Assembly: GCA_023443745.1 (NCBI GenBank)
Contig: JAEZTB010000019.1
Location: 62,001 to 126,000 of the forward strand
Source: Bacillota bacterium
GTDB taxonomy: Bacteria; Bacillota; Clostridia; DSM-8532
Reading direction: 5' to 3'
Length of the DNA stretch: 64,000 nucleotides
Below, in pieces: positions 54,689 through 62,837 of the stretch. The notes beneath the pieces are model-generated. The model was given only the letters and a program-made list of their open reading frames with translations, searched no databases and was not told where the DNA came from. The first letter of the stretch is position 1. The number at the start of each line of letters is the position of its first letter. Both the position numbers and the translations under genes were made by a program.

Positions 54689-56113
54689 ATGGGTAAAGCT
54701 ACCGGCTTTATGGAATATGATAGAAAAACAGCAACGGAGAGAGCGCCTGGTGAAAGAATCTGCGACTGGGGAGCCTTTCATCCCGTCCTCAGTGAGGAAG
54801 AGGCTAAAAAACAGGCAGCCCGCTGCATGAACTGCGGTACTCCCTTTTGCCACGGGGGTGTCAACTGGAAGGGTGTGGCCTCGGGCTGCCCATTGGGAAA
54901 TCTGATTCCCGAATGGAATGACCTGGTTTACAGGGGGCAATATGAAGAAGCCTGGAAACGCCTTTCAAAGACCAGCCCCTTCCCGGAATTCACTTCCATG
55001 GTTTGTCCGGCTCCCTGTGAGGGGGCCTGCACCGTGGGGCTCCATTGGTCACCTGTGACAGTGAAGGAAATTGAACGCTTTACTACAGACATGGCCTGGG
55101 AGAAGGGCTGGATTAAGCCCACCCCGCCCAAGACCCGTATTGATAAAAGAGTTGCCGTAATAGGCAGCGGTCCAGCCGGCCTTTCTGCTGCCTGGAAGCT
55201 TAACCGCCTGGGCGTCGATGTAACCGTTTATGAAAAGAGTGAGCTTGCCGGCGGACTTTTAACCTTTGGAATACCCAATATGAAGCTGCCCAAAGAGGTG
55301 GTTGCCCGTCGCATTAAGTTTTTGGAGGATGAAGGTATCACCTTCGTTTTGAATACGGATGTGGGCAAGGATTTGGGGGTTGAAGAGCTTAATGGGTATG
55401 AGGCTGTCATCTTATGCGGCGGTGCAGGGCAACCAAGGGATCTGACCATTGAAGGTCGTACATTGGAGGGTATAAGATATGCTGTACCGTTTCTGACTGA
55501 GGCTACCAAGCGGGTACTCTCCGGAGATACCGATTCAAAGCCGCTTGAAGGTCACAATGTCATTGTCATTGGCGGCGGAGATACGGGAAATGACTGTGTG
55601 GCAACAGCCATACGCCAGGGAGCTGCCTCAGTCACTCAGCTTGAAATAATGCCTGCCCTTCCGTCTGGAAGGACCGATGATAATCCCTGGCCCCGTTGGC
55701 CTTTTGTGATGAAAACGGATTACGGACAGCAGGAGGCTATTCGCCTCTTCGGCCATGACCCCAGAAACTTCTGCACAACTACCGCTTCTTTCATAGGGAA
55801 AGAAGGGCATGTTAAAGAAATAGAAACCATGCAGGTGGAGTGGGTCACTGAAAACGGAAGGCGGTTCCCAAAAGGTCTTCCAGAAACAAAGAAGGTTTAT
55901 CCTGCAGATTTAGTGCTCATTGCCATGGGCTTCACAGGCAGCGAAACCTATCTACCTGAGGCGCTTGGCATTACCTTCGGCAAGACTAACGCCACAAACA
56001 AACCCGGAGTCTTTGCAGCGGGTGATATGCGCACCGGCCAGAGCCTTGTGGTGAAAGCCATGCGGGACGGCCTTGATGCCGCGTCCGAAGCAGCCAATTA
56101 TTTAGGATTGTAG
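54689..56113 (+). CDS. gltD: Glutamate synthase small subunit
   Basis: NAD(P)H-oxidising partner of GltB (474 aa). Two N-terminal Cys clusters (CMNCGTPFCH and CPAPCEGACTVGL, about 47-110), FAD site VIGSGPAGLSAAWKLNRLG, and NAD(P)-binding VIVIGGGDTGNDCVATAIRQ. It begins 4 bases after gltB with GGGAGG in the gltB end. Electrons pass from here to the GltB FMN. Confidence 0.98.
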   Translation: MGKATGFMEYDRKTATERAPGERICDWGAFHPVLSEEEAKKQAARCMNCGTPFCHGGVNWKGVASGCPLGNLIPEWNDLVYRGQYEEAWKRLSKTSPFPEFTSMVCPAPCEGACTVGLHWSPVTVKEIERFTTDMAWEKGWIKPTPPKTRIDKRVAVIGSGPAGLSAAWKLNRLGVDVTVYEKSELAGGLLTFGIPNMKLPKEVVARRIKFLEDEGITFVLNTDVGKDLGVEELNGYEAVILCGGAGQPRDLTIEGRTLEGIRYAVPFLTEATKRVLSGDTDSKPLEGHNVIVIGGGDTGNDCVATAIRQGAASVTQLEIMPALPSGRTDDNPWPRWPFVMKTDYGQQEAIRLFGHDPRNFCTTTASFIGKEGHVKEIETMQVEWVTENGRRFPKGLPETKKVYPADLVLIAMGFTGSETYLPEALGITFGKTNATNKPGVFAAGDMRTGQSLVVKAMRDGLDAASEAANYLGL

Positions 56114-56175
56114 GTATTAATGCCGATTTAGTGTTTAGAGAGATAGGCAATGCATTAATGAAAAGGAATAAAGAT

Positions 56176-57000
56176 ATGAAATTTACAAAAATGCATGGAC
56201 TCGGCAATGACTATATTTATGTTAACGGCTTTGAAGAGAATGTTTTTGACCCCTCTTCATTGTCCATAAAGATCAGCGACCGCCATTTTGGTATAGGCGG
56301 AGATGGGCTTATTCTCATTCTTCCATCCAAGGTAGCCGATTTTAGAATGCGCATGTTCAATGCCGACGGCTCCGAGGGGACCATGTGCGGCAATGGTATA
56401 CGCTGCGTCGGCAAATATGTCTATGATAAAGGTTTAACCACCAAGACCGAGCTCCTGATTGAAACCCTGGCAGGAATTCGTAAGCTCACCCTCTTTCCCA
56501 GAAATAGCAAGATCGAAAAGGTCCGAGTCTGTATGGGCTTCCCCAAATTCTCTGATCGGGATGAAATTCCCGACCTTCCCGCAAAAGACTATCCTGCCTC
56601 TGTCAGCGTTCTGGGAAAAAGCTTTGCGCTCTACTTGGTATCCATGGGCAACCCTCATGCAGTGGCAGAGATTAAAGATGTTTCTAATTTTCCGGTTGAG
56701 CAATATGGTGCTGAGATTCAAAAGCTCCCCCTATTCCCTGAATCGGTCAATGTAGAGTTTGTAGAGGTCATATCCCGAGATCTCCTCAATATGCGCGTTT
56801 ATGAGCGTGGAAGCGGTGAGACCATGGCATGCGGCACGGGAGCCTGTGCCTCAGCCATCGCTATGATGCGCTTGGACAAGCTTGATAAAACAGCTTACGT
56901 TAAGCTTTTAGGCGGAACACTTCAAATTGAATGGCAAGAGGACGGCGTGTATATGACAGGCCCGGCCACTCATGTTTTTGACGGTGAGATAGATCTTTAG
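56176..57000 (+). CDS. dapF: Diaminopimelate epimerase
   Basis: Interconverts LL- and meso-diaminopimelate for lysine and peptidoglycan. The two catalytic cysteines are in MCGNGIRCVGKY (about 73-84) and ACGTGACASAIA (about 216-227). The frame opens at 56131, but AAGGA 8 bases before ATG 56176 starts the typical MKFTKMHGLGNDYIY, giving 274 residues. It pairs with dapL downstream. Confidence 0.97.
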   Translation: MKFTKMHGLGNDYIYVNGFEENVFDPSSLSIKISDRHFGIGGDGLILILPSKVADFRMRMFNADGSEGTMCGNGIRCVGKYVYDKGLTTKTELLIETLAGIRKLTLFPRNSKIEKVRVCMGFPKFSDRDEIPDLPAKDYPASVSVLGKSFALYLVSMGNPHAVAEIKDVSNFPVEQYGAEIQKLPLFPESVNVEFVEVISRDLLNMRVYERGSGETMACGTGACASAIAMMRLDKLDKTAYVKLLGGTLQIEWQEDGVYMTGPATHVFDGEIDL

Positions 57001-57041
57001 GGTGTGCAGCAAGGTCTTGAAAAATATGGAGGAATAGTATT

Positions 57042-58274
57042 ATGATCGTCAACAGCAACTTTGCCCATGTAAAGGAAACCTACCTCTTTTCAGAAATCGC
57101 CAAGAGGGTTAATGAATTTAAGATGAAGAATCCGACGGCTGATGTTATCCGTCTGGGTATAGGAGATGTGACTCAGCCTCTTCCCGAGGCTTGCATCCAC
57201 GCCATGCATGAGGCCCTTGATGAGATGGCACATGCCGATACGTTCAGGGGATATGGCCCCGAGCAAGGCTATGATTTCCTGAGACAGGCCATTACAGAGC
57301 ATGACTATAAAGTAAAGGGCTGTGATATAGAGGCTGATGAGATATTTGTAAGCGACGGTGCAAAGAGTGATACCGCAAACTTTACCGACTTATTTGGAAA
57401 GGGTAATAAGATTGGAATCTCTAATCCGGTCTACCCGGTGTATATGGATAGCAATGTACTTGCAGGTCATTCAGGACTCCAATCAGGAAACGGTTATGAC
57501 AATATACACCTACTGGATTGCCTGGCTGAAAACGATTTCAAGCCCCAGGTCCCGGATGAAAAACTTGACATCGTCTACCTTTGCTCCCCTAATAATCCCA
57601 CAGGGACAGCCTTGACCTATAAGGATCTGAAGGATTGGGTGGATTATGCAATAAAAAACAAGACCCTGATTCTTTTTGATGCCGCCTATGAGAGCTTTAT
57701 CCGTGAAGAAGGGATTCCTCACAGCATCTATGAAATTCCAGAGGCCAGAAAAGTGGCTGTGGAATTCAGAAGCTTTTCCAAAACTGCAGGCTTTACAGGC
57801 CTTCGCTGCGCCTACACCGTGGTGCCCAAAACACTTCAGGTCACTGTATCGGACAGTCCAAAGCCTCTTTCGCTTCATGGCATGTGGCTAAGACGCCAGA
57901 CCACAAAATTCAATGGTGTTGCCTATATCGTACAACGTGGAGCTGCTGCTCTGTACACAGAATCCGGACGCATTCAGATTAAAAGGACCATTGAAATCTA
58001 TCTGAAAAATGCCAAGCTCATTCGCAGTACATTTGAAGAAAAGGGCTATAAGGTATGGGGTGCCGATAACTCACCCTATATCTGGCTCAAGGTGCCCGAG
58101 GAGCAAACCTCCTGGGAATTCTTCGACTTTCTTCTCAACACCTATAACATTGTTGGAACGCCCGGATCAGGCTTTGGGACCAGAGGTGAGGGGTATTTCC
58201 GGCTGACTGGCTTTGGAAGTCCGGAAAGGACTCTTGACGCAGTGAATAGGATTAAGAGGGCTCAGATCGTGTAA
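57042..58274 (+). CDS. dapL: LL-diaminopimelate aminotransferase
   Basis: PLP enzyme converting tetrahydrodipicolinate directly to LL-diaminopimelate, the short lysine pathway found in some Clostridia, plants and chlamydiae. The PLP lysine lies in SFSKTAGFTGLRCAYTV (about 235-251); LGIGDVTQPLPEACIHAMHE and YLCSPNNPTGTALTY are family segments (410 aa). GGAGGA precedes the ATG. Adjacent dapF supplies the next step. Confidence 0.97.
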   Translation: MIVNSNFAHVKETYLFSEIAKRVNEFKMKNPTADVIRLGIGDVTQPLPEACIHAMHEALDEMAHADTFRGYGPEQGYDFLRQAITEHDYKVKGCDIEADEIFVSDGAKSDTANFTDLFGKGNKIGISNPVYPVYMDSNVLAGHSGLQSGNGYDNIHLLDCLAENDFKPQVPDEKLDIVYLCSPNNPTGTALTYKDLKDWVDYAIKNKTLILFDAAYESFIREEGIPHSIYEIPEARKVAVEFRSFSKTAGFTGLRCAYTVVPKTLQVTVSDSPKPLSLHGMWLRRQTTKFNGVAYIVQRGAAALYTESGRIQIKRTIEIYLKNAKLIRSTFEEKGYKVWGADNSPYIWLKVPEEQTSWEFFDFLLNTYNIVGTPGSGFGTRGEGYFRLTGFGSPERTLDAVNRIKRAQIV

Positions 58275-58381
58275 GGTTTAACCTGCCTCTCATTTTCTTA
58301 TAATGAAACTCTTATGGTTATGTTTGCCGGCATGCCATATAATATAATCATAGTTAAAAGAAAATTACGGGAGGTATTGTT

Positions 58382-58609
58382 ATGATAAACACAATCATAG
58401 AATTTAAAGATTCTGTTATTAAAAGATTCGGTCCGGTCTTGGGATATGCTATTCTGATTGTTGGCGGCTTGCTGGTTCTTTCGATACTCGGTTTCCTGTT
58501 TAGAGTCGTCTTCAATGTTGCCGTTGGGTTGATTATCGCAGGCTTGGTCATTTTTGGAGTCTATAAGCTTTCCGAGTGGATTAAGTCAAAAAACCATCGT
58601 GCTAAGTAG
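58382..58609 (+). CDS. Small two-helix membrane protein
   Basis: 75 residues with two hydrophobic helices (LGYAILIVGGLLVLSILGFL and VVFNVAVGLIIAGLVIFGVY) and a basic C-terminus (KSKNHRAK). I do not recognise the family. GGGAGG precedes the ATG, and two overlapping TATAAT-like boxes (58338-58348) lie upstream, so it is probably expressed alone. CATATAATA at 58336 also fits a mother-cell sigma-K -10, but this AT-rich match is weak. Confidence 0.7.
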   Translation: MINTIIEFKDSVIKRFGPVLGYAILIVGGLLVLSILGFLFRVVFNVAVGLIIAGLVIFGVYKLSEWIKSKNHRAK

Positions 58610-58613
58610 AGAT

Positions 58614-58647
58614 AAAAAACCTCCCTTTTTTGCAAGGGAGGTTTTTT
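58614..58647. terminator. Bidirectional terminator between the small membrane gene and glnN
   Basis: AAAAAACCTCCCTT and AAGGGAGGTTTTTT pair perfectly (14 bp) around a six-base loop between convergent genes. Confidence 0.93.
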
Positions 58648-58667
58648 AAACACTTAATGCTGCTATT

Positions 58668-60773
58668 TTAGACCAAACCAAAGAGAAGATCACAGTAGGT
58701 GGGCATGGGCCAGAGGTTTGCATCCAACATTTGCTCAAGCTTGTCTGCGTCATCCCTCAACCTGTTCATAATTGGAATGATCTCAAGCTGGCAGTCCTTC
58801 GCATGCTCAAGAGAATTACCGTCATGTGCATCCAAAGCCTCAACACGATCATTGAGTTGATCTGTGTTGGCTTTTAAACTTGAGGTCAGGGTCACAAGCT
58901 TTTTAAGGATATCCTTTGTGGATGAAGAATCTGCATCGGCCGCGTTCAAAGATGTTACAGTATCGGCTACCTGTTTGACATAGCTCAGCGAAGCAGGAAG
59001 AATCTGTCTGTTAGCCATTTCAACCATGGTCAATGCCTCGATCCTGATGGTCTTGATATAATTCTCCATCTGGATTTCATAACGTGAATGAATCTCTGCG
59101 GGTGAGAGAACACCGTGCTTTTCAAACACCTTCAGGTTCTTTTCTGCGATCAGGGAAGGAATGGCATCCACTGTGGTTTTAAGATTCAACAAGCCCCTTC
59201 TTTCAGCCTCAGCCACCCATTCATTACAGTAGTTATTACCGTTGAAGATAACACGCTTATGCTTCTTGATAATATCCTTGACAACGGTATTGACCTCGGC
59301 TTGGAAATTCTCGGTCTTTTCAAGTCTATCAGCAATTTGGCATAGGCTGTCAGCCACAATGGTGTTGAGAATAAAGATCGGTGTACCAATGGACTGGGAA
59401 GAACCTACTGAACGGAACTCAAACTTATTGCCAGTAAAGGCAAAGGGTGAGGTTCTGTTACGGTCTGTGGAATCCTTGGGCAAAATGGGAAGGGTCGAAA
59501 CGCCTATTTCCAAGGTTCTGCTGTGTCCATTGTTCTTGGTGATACCGGTCTCGATTTGCTCAATGATATCAGTCAGCTCATCGCCCAAATAAACAGACAT
59601 AATGGCCGGAGGGGCTTCATTTGCACCCAGTCTGTGGTCATTACCCGCGGTGGCAACAGAGAAACGGAGCAGATCAGCATATTCATCAACAGCCTTGACA
59701 ATGGCCAAAAGAAAGACCAAAAACTGTGCATTATCGGCAGGTGTTTTGCCTGGCTCAAGGAGATTTCTGCCCTCGTTGGTGGACATGGACCAGTTATTGT
59801 GCTTACCTGAGCCATTGACCCCTGCGAATGGCTTTTCGTGAAGTAAGCAAGCCAGACCCAAACGATCAGCTACCTTTTTCATAATTTCCATGGTCAATTG
59901 GTTATGATCAGTAGCAATATTCGTAGTTGAAAAGACAGGCGCCAACTCATGCTGAGCAGGAGCAACCTCATTGTGCTTGGTTTTAGCGGTAACGCCGAGC
60001 TTCCAAAGCTCACCGTCTAATTGATGCATGAACTGAGCTACGCGATCCTTGAGATTACCAAAATAATGGTCCTCCAGCTCCTGGCCTTTAGGAGGCTTGG
60101 CACCAAATAAGGTTCTTCCGGAATAAATAAGATCCTTACGCTTTAAGAAGTATTGCTTATCCACCAGGAAGTACTCTTGCTCCGCTCCCATAGTGGTCAT
60201 AACCTTTTTAGTCGTGGTATCACCAAAGAGCTTTAAAATTCTGAGGGCTTGATTTGAAATGACTTCCATGGAGCGCAGCAGAGGTGTTTTAAGATCCAGC
60301 GCTTCTCCCGTATAGGAGCAAAAAGCAGTAGGTATGTAGAGAGTATGATCCTTTACAAAAGCCGGGGAGGTACAATCCCATGCGGTGTAGCCACGGGCCT
60401 CAAAGGTCGCACGAAGGCCGCCTGATGGGAAGGAAGAAGCATCGGGTTCACCTCTGATGAGCTCCTTCTTAGAAAACTCCATGATGGCTCTTCCGTCTTC
60501 AGTAGGAGATATAAAAGAGTCATGCTTTTCAGCGGTTATTCCCGTCATAGGCTGGAACCAATGGGTAAAATGGGTGGCCCCCTTTTCTACGGCCCAATCC
60601 TTCATTACGCAAGCCACAACCTCAGCGATATCTGAATCAAGAGGCAAGCCTTCGGTAATTGTCTTCTTCAGTTTCTTATAGGTGGGTTTAGGCAGCCGTT
60701 CCTGCATCACCGCTTCATTAAATACACTTGATCCAAATAGGCCGGATCCAAAGTCCTCCATACTCTTTTCCAT
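58668..60773 (-). CDS. glnN: Type III glutamine synthetase
   Basis: Large glutamine synthetase (701 aa) of the GSIII family, unrelated in length to GlnA. Recognisable segments: [73 protein letters not shown] and [28 protein letters not shown] precedes ATG 60773. Convergent to dapL and separated from the glnA cluster, yet its leader carries the same regulatory signal as glnA and asnB. Confidence 0.97.
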   Translation of the reverse strand: MEKSMEDFGSGLFGSSVFNEAVMQERLPKPTYKKLKKTITEGLPLDSDIAEVVACVMKDWAVEKGATHFTHWFQPMTGITAEKHDSFISPTEDGRAIMEFSKKELIRGEPDASSFPSGGLRATFEARGYTAWDCTSPAFVKDHTLYIPTAFCSYTGEALDLKTPLLRSMEVISNQALRILKLFGDTTTKKVMTTMGAEQEYFLVDKQYFLKRKDLIYSGRTLFGAKPPKGQELEDHYFGNLKDRVAQFMHQLDGELWKLGVTAKTKHNEVAPAQHELAPVFSTTNIATDHNQLTMEIMKKVADRLGLACLLHEKPFAGVNGSGKHNNWSMSTNEGRNLLEPGKTPADNAQFLVFLLAIVKAVDEYADLLRFSVATAGNDHRLGANEAPPAIMSVYLGDELTDIIEQIETGITKNNGHSRTLEIGVSTLPILPKDSTDRNRTSPFAFTGNKFEFRSVGSSQSIGTPIFILNTIVADSLCQIADRLEKTENFQAEVNTVVKDIIKKHKRVIFNGNNYCNEWVAEAERRGLLNLKTTVDAIPSLIAEKNLKVFEKHGVLSPAEIHSRYEIQMENYIKTIRIEALTMVEMANRQILPASLSYVKQVADTVTSLNAADADSSSTKDILKKLVTLTSSLKANTDQLNDRVEALDAHDGNSLEHAKDCQLEIIPIMNRLRDDADKLEQMLDANLWPMPTYCDLLFGLV

Positions 60774-60854
60774 AAATCTGATCTCCTTTCAGAATGTTGG
60801 GTAAACCATAAGGATATTTGTCAATTCTTTTTCGATCAATAACTTAAATTATAC

Positions 60855-60896
60855 AAAAAAGGGCGTACCAGTATCTTGGTGAAACGCCCTTGTTTC
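60855..60896 (-). promoter_or_regulatory. glnN proximal leader: hexaloop hairpin overlapping a terminator
   Basis: On minus, GAAAC-[AAGGGC]-GTTTC (60881-60896) has a six-base loop with A1 and G4. Loop and 3' strand AAGGGCGT (60884-60891) also pair perfectly with ACGCCCTT (60859-60866), followed by TTTT: an intrinsic terminator. Same exclusive design as the glnA leader. Confidence 0.78.
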
Positions 60897-60927
60897 TGTC
60901 AAATTTCTGCTCTTTTTTTCTAAATGA

Positions 60928-60956
60928 ATTATAGCAGGGTTCGCAATTACCGTCAA
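60928..60956 (-). promoter_or_regulatory. glnN proximal promoter
   Basis: On minus, TTGACG (60951-60956), 17-base spacer, TATAAT (60928-60933) preceded by TGC (extended -10). Start near 60921, just before the proximal leader. Confidence 0.75.
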
Positions 60957-61083
60957 TCTGAATCTCATTTTTTGTCAAACTGCATCATGAACCCATGCCC
61001 ACATCAAAATTCTTTTTGCATCTTACACATTTACACGGATTACTTGACCTGTCTCACACCCCACCGTAGTACAGTGGTACTAC

Positions 61084-61128
61084 AAAAAGGACGCTTCTCA
61101 CCAATCGGTAAAAAGCGCCTTCGCTTTT
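61084..61128 (-). promoter_or_regulatory. glnN distal leader: second hairpin/terminator module
   Basis: On minus, AAAAGC-[GAAGGC]-GCTTTT (61111-61128) carries a loop with G at position 4 (first base G, able to pair and shrink the loop to AAGG). AAGGCGCTT (61113-61121) pairs with AAGCGTCCTT (61087-61096; one bulged base), followed by TTT: a terminator. A perfect GTAGTAC/GTACTAC hairpin (61066-61083) follows at once. Confidence 0.6.
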
Positions 61129-61148
61129 AACATTATTTTGTTACTTTT

Positions 61149-61177
61149 ATTATAACAAACAGTTCGTTATTTTGCAA
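61149..61177 (-). promoter_or_regulatory. glnN distal promoter
   Basis: On minus, TTGCAA (61172-61177), 17-base spacer, TATAAT (61149-61154). Start near 61142, upstream of the distal leader. The gap 60957-61083 between the two modules has no open frame of note. Confidence 0.7.
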
Positions 61178-61232
61178 TATCGAAATTAAAAAATCCCAAA
61201 AACACTTTACTCCTTAGGTTAACACGGATAAA

Positions 61233-61415
61233 TTATGGTGTGATTCTTTTTACATCTCTAGGAAACAAACTGGTGTTGCTGCTCCAGGCCCAGACTAAAA
61301 CCGCCATGAGGAGGCATGCCGTGTTTATGAACAGAAAGATAGGGTGCAAAATCTGAAGGATTAAATCCCTTTTCCTGCATTTTTAGTCTGAATACCTTAT
61401 CGAGGAGATTAATAG
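61233..61415 (-). pseudogene. 3' remnant of an aspartyl-tRNA synthetase gene
   Basis: Directly after the gatB stop, a frame without a start reads DKVFRLKMQEKGFNPSDF and APYLSVHKHGMPPHGGFSLG, matching the class II motif 3 region of archaeal-type (non-discriminating) AspRS (KHGMPPHGGF...GLER). After GLE it is broken by a deletion of roughly 50 bases and a frameshift; the other frame then gives LFPRDVKRITP and a stop at 61233, the normal AspRS C-terminus. No full aspS is present in the window. Non-discriminating AspRS works with GatCAB, so the remnant fits its neighbours. Confidence 0.8.
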
Positions 61416-62837
61416 TCAGGTATTCCTGCCAATCAATTCCCGCAATATGGCTTCTGCTTTCCGGACATCCGCTTTGCCGCCTGTTTGTTTCATAATGTAA
61501 CCGAACATCATGTTAATGGCTTTGTCCTTACCGGCTTTTACATCTTCTGCAGCCTTCGGATTTGCCCCGATTGCTTCCTTACACAATCTTGTTAAATCAT
61601 CATCAGATATCCCGACCAAATCTTCCGCCTTGATATATTCCTCCAAGGACTTGCCGCTTTCAAGCATCCGCTGTAGGGTACTCTGTGCCATTCCAAAGTT
61701 GATTTTTTTCTCATCCAGTAGTTTTACCAGTTCGGCAAACTGCTTCGCAGAAATCAATACTTTAAACAGCTCTTTGTCTTCCTCCGTACTCATGATGGAA
61801 TAAATCGTTCCGGTAATCAGATTGGAAGCATTTTTAGCGCTTGCACCATTTGCCAAAGCTTCTTCAAAGAAATCTGCGACACGCCGGTATTTAAACACCT
61901 GTCTTGCAGTTATCTCCGGCAGCCCAAGCTCGCTTACATATCGTTTTAGCTTGTCAAACGGCAATTCCGGCAATGATTTTTGGGCTTCATCCACCTTCTC
62001 CTGAGAAATCCTGAAACGAAGGATATCCGGATCGGGAAAATAACGGTAGTCGTCAGAATTTTCCTTCTCACGCATTGGGGATACGGAATCGGATACGTCA
62101 TCATAACGCATGGTCTGCTGAACGATGGTTCCGCCGGACTCCAAAATATCAGTCTGTCTCTCTACCTCAACAGCCATTGCCTTCTGTATGAAGTTCAGAG
62201 AGTTGATGTTCTTGGTCTCTGTCCGGGTTCCGAATGCAGCGGCACCTGGTTCACGAAGGGAGACGTTAACGTCACAGCGCATGGAGCCTTCCTGCATCTT
62301 ACAGTCGGAAATCCCCACATAACGCATAATCAGCTGCAGTTTTTCCGCGTACTCTTTGGCTTCCTCGGGAGAAGAGATGTCCGGCTCGGATACAATCTCG
62401 ATCAGCGGAACGCCGCCACGGTTATAGTCAACATAGGTATAGCCATTTTCATGTATCAGCTTACCTGCATCCTCTTCAATATGAATACGGGTGATGCCAA
62501 TCCGTTTACCGCTATCCAGTTCAATGTACCCGTGTTCACAAAGCGGCTCGTCATACTGAGAAATCTGGTATGCCTTGGGCAGATCCGGATAAACGTAGTT
62601 TTTTCTGTCCATATGGGAATTGGTATTGATCCTGCAATGCACTGCAAGACCTGCCCTTATTGCATATTCAACCACTTTTTTGTTTAAAACCGGCAGAGAG
62701 CCCGGCTGGCCGGTACAGACCGGACAACAATGGGTATTGGGAGCACCTCCGAATTGGGTGGTACAGCCACAGAAAATCTTTGTTTTGGTTGCCAGCTCAA
62801 TATGCGTTTCTATACCACAGACTATTTCATATCTCAT
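61416..62837 (-). CDS. gatB: Asp-tRNA(Asn)/Glu-tRNA(Gln) amidotransferase subunit B
   Basis: Kinase-like and tRNA-binding subunit of GatCAB, which converts mischarged Asp-tRNA(Asn) or Glu-tRNA(Gln). 473 residues: MRYEIVCGIETHIELATKTK, a Cys-rich zinc site (CGCTTQ ... CCPVCTGQPGSLPVLN), IHIEEDAGKLIHE, YVDYNRGGVPLIEIVSEPD, and a C-terminal YqeY-like tail. The start overlaps gatA by 3 bases (ATGA). Confidence 0.97.
   Translation of the reverse strand: MRYEIVCGIETHIELATKTKIFCGCTTQFGGAPNTHCCPVCTGQPGSLPVLNKKVVEYAIRAGLAVHCRINTNSHMDRKNYVYPDLPKAYQISQYDEPLCEHGYIELDSGKRIGITRIHIEEDAGKLIHENGYTYVDYNRGGVPLIEIVSEPDISSPEEAKEYAEKLQLIMRYVGISDCKMQEGSMRCDVNVSLREPGAAAFGTRTETKNINSLNFIQKAMAVEVERQTDILESGGTIVQQTMRYDDVSDSVSPMREKENSDDYRYFPDPDILRFRISQEKVDEAQKSLPELPFDKLKRYVSELGLPEITARQVFKYRRVADFFEEALANGASAKNASNLITGTIYSIMSTEEDKELFKVLISAKQFAELVKLLDEKKINFGMAQSTLQRMLESGKSLEEYIKAEDLVGISDDDLTRLCKEAIGANPKAAEDVKAGKDKAINMMFGYIMKQTGGKADVRKAEAILRELIGRNT

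Noticed and set aside
60901..61083. Small genes between the two glnN modules (for example a plus-strand frame at 60924-61130)
   Set aside because: No ribosome site or recognisable protein; it overlaps promoter and terminator elements read on the other strand.
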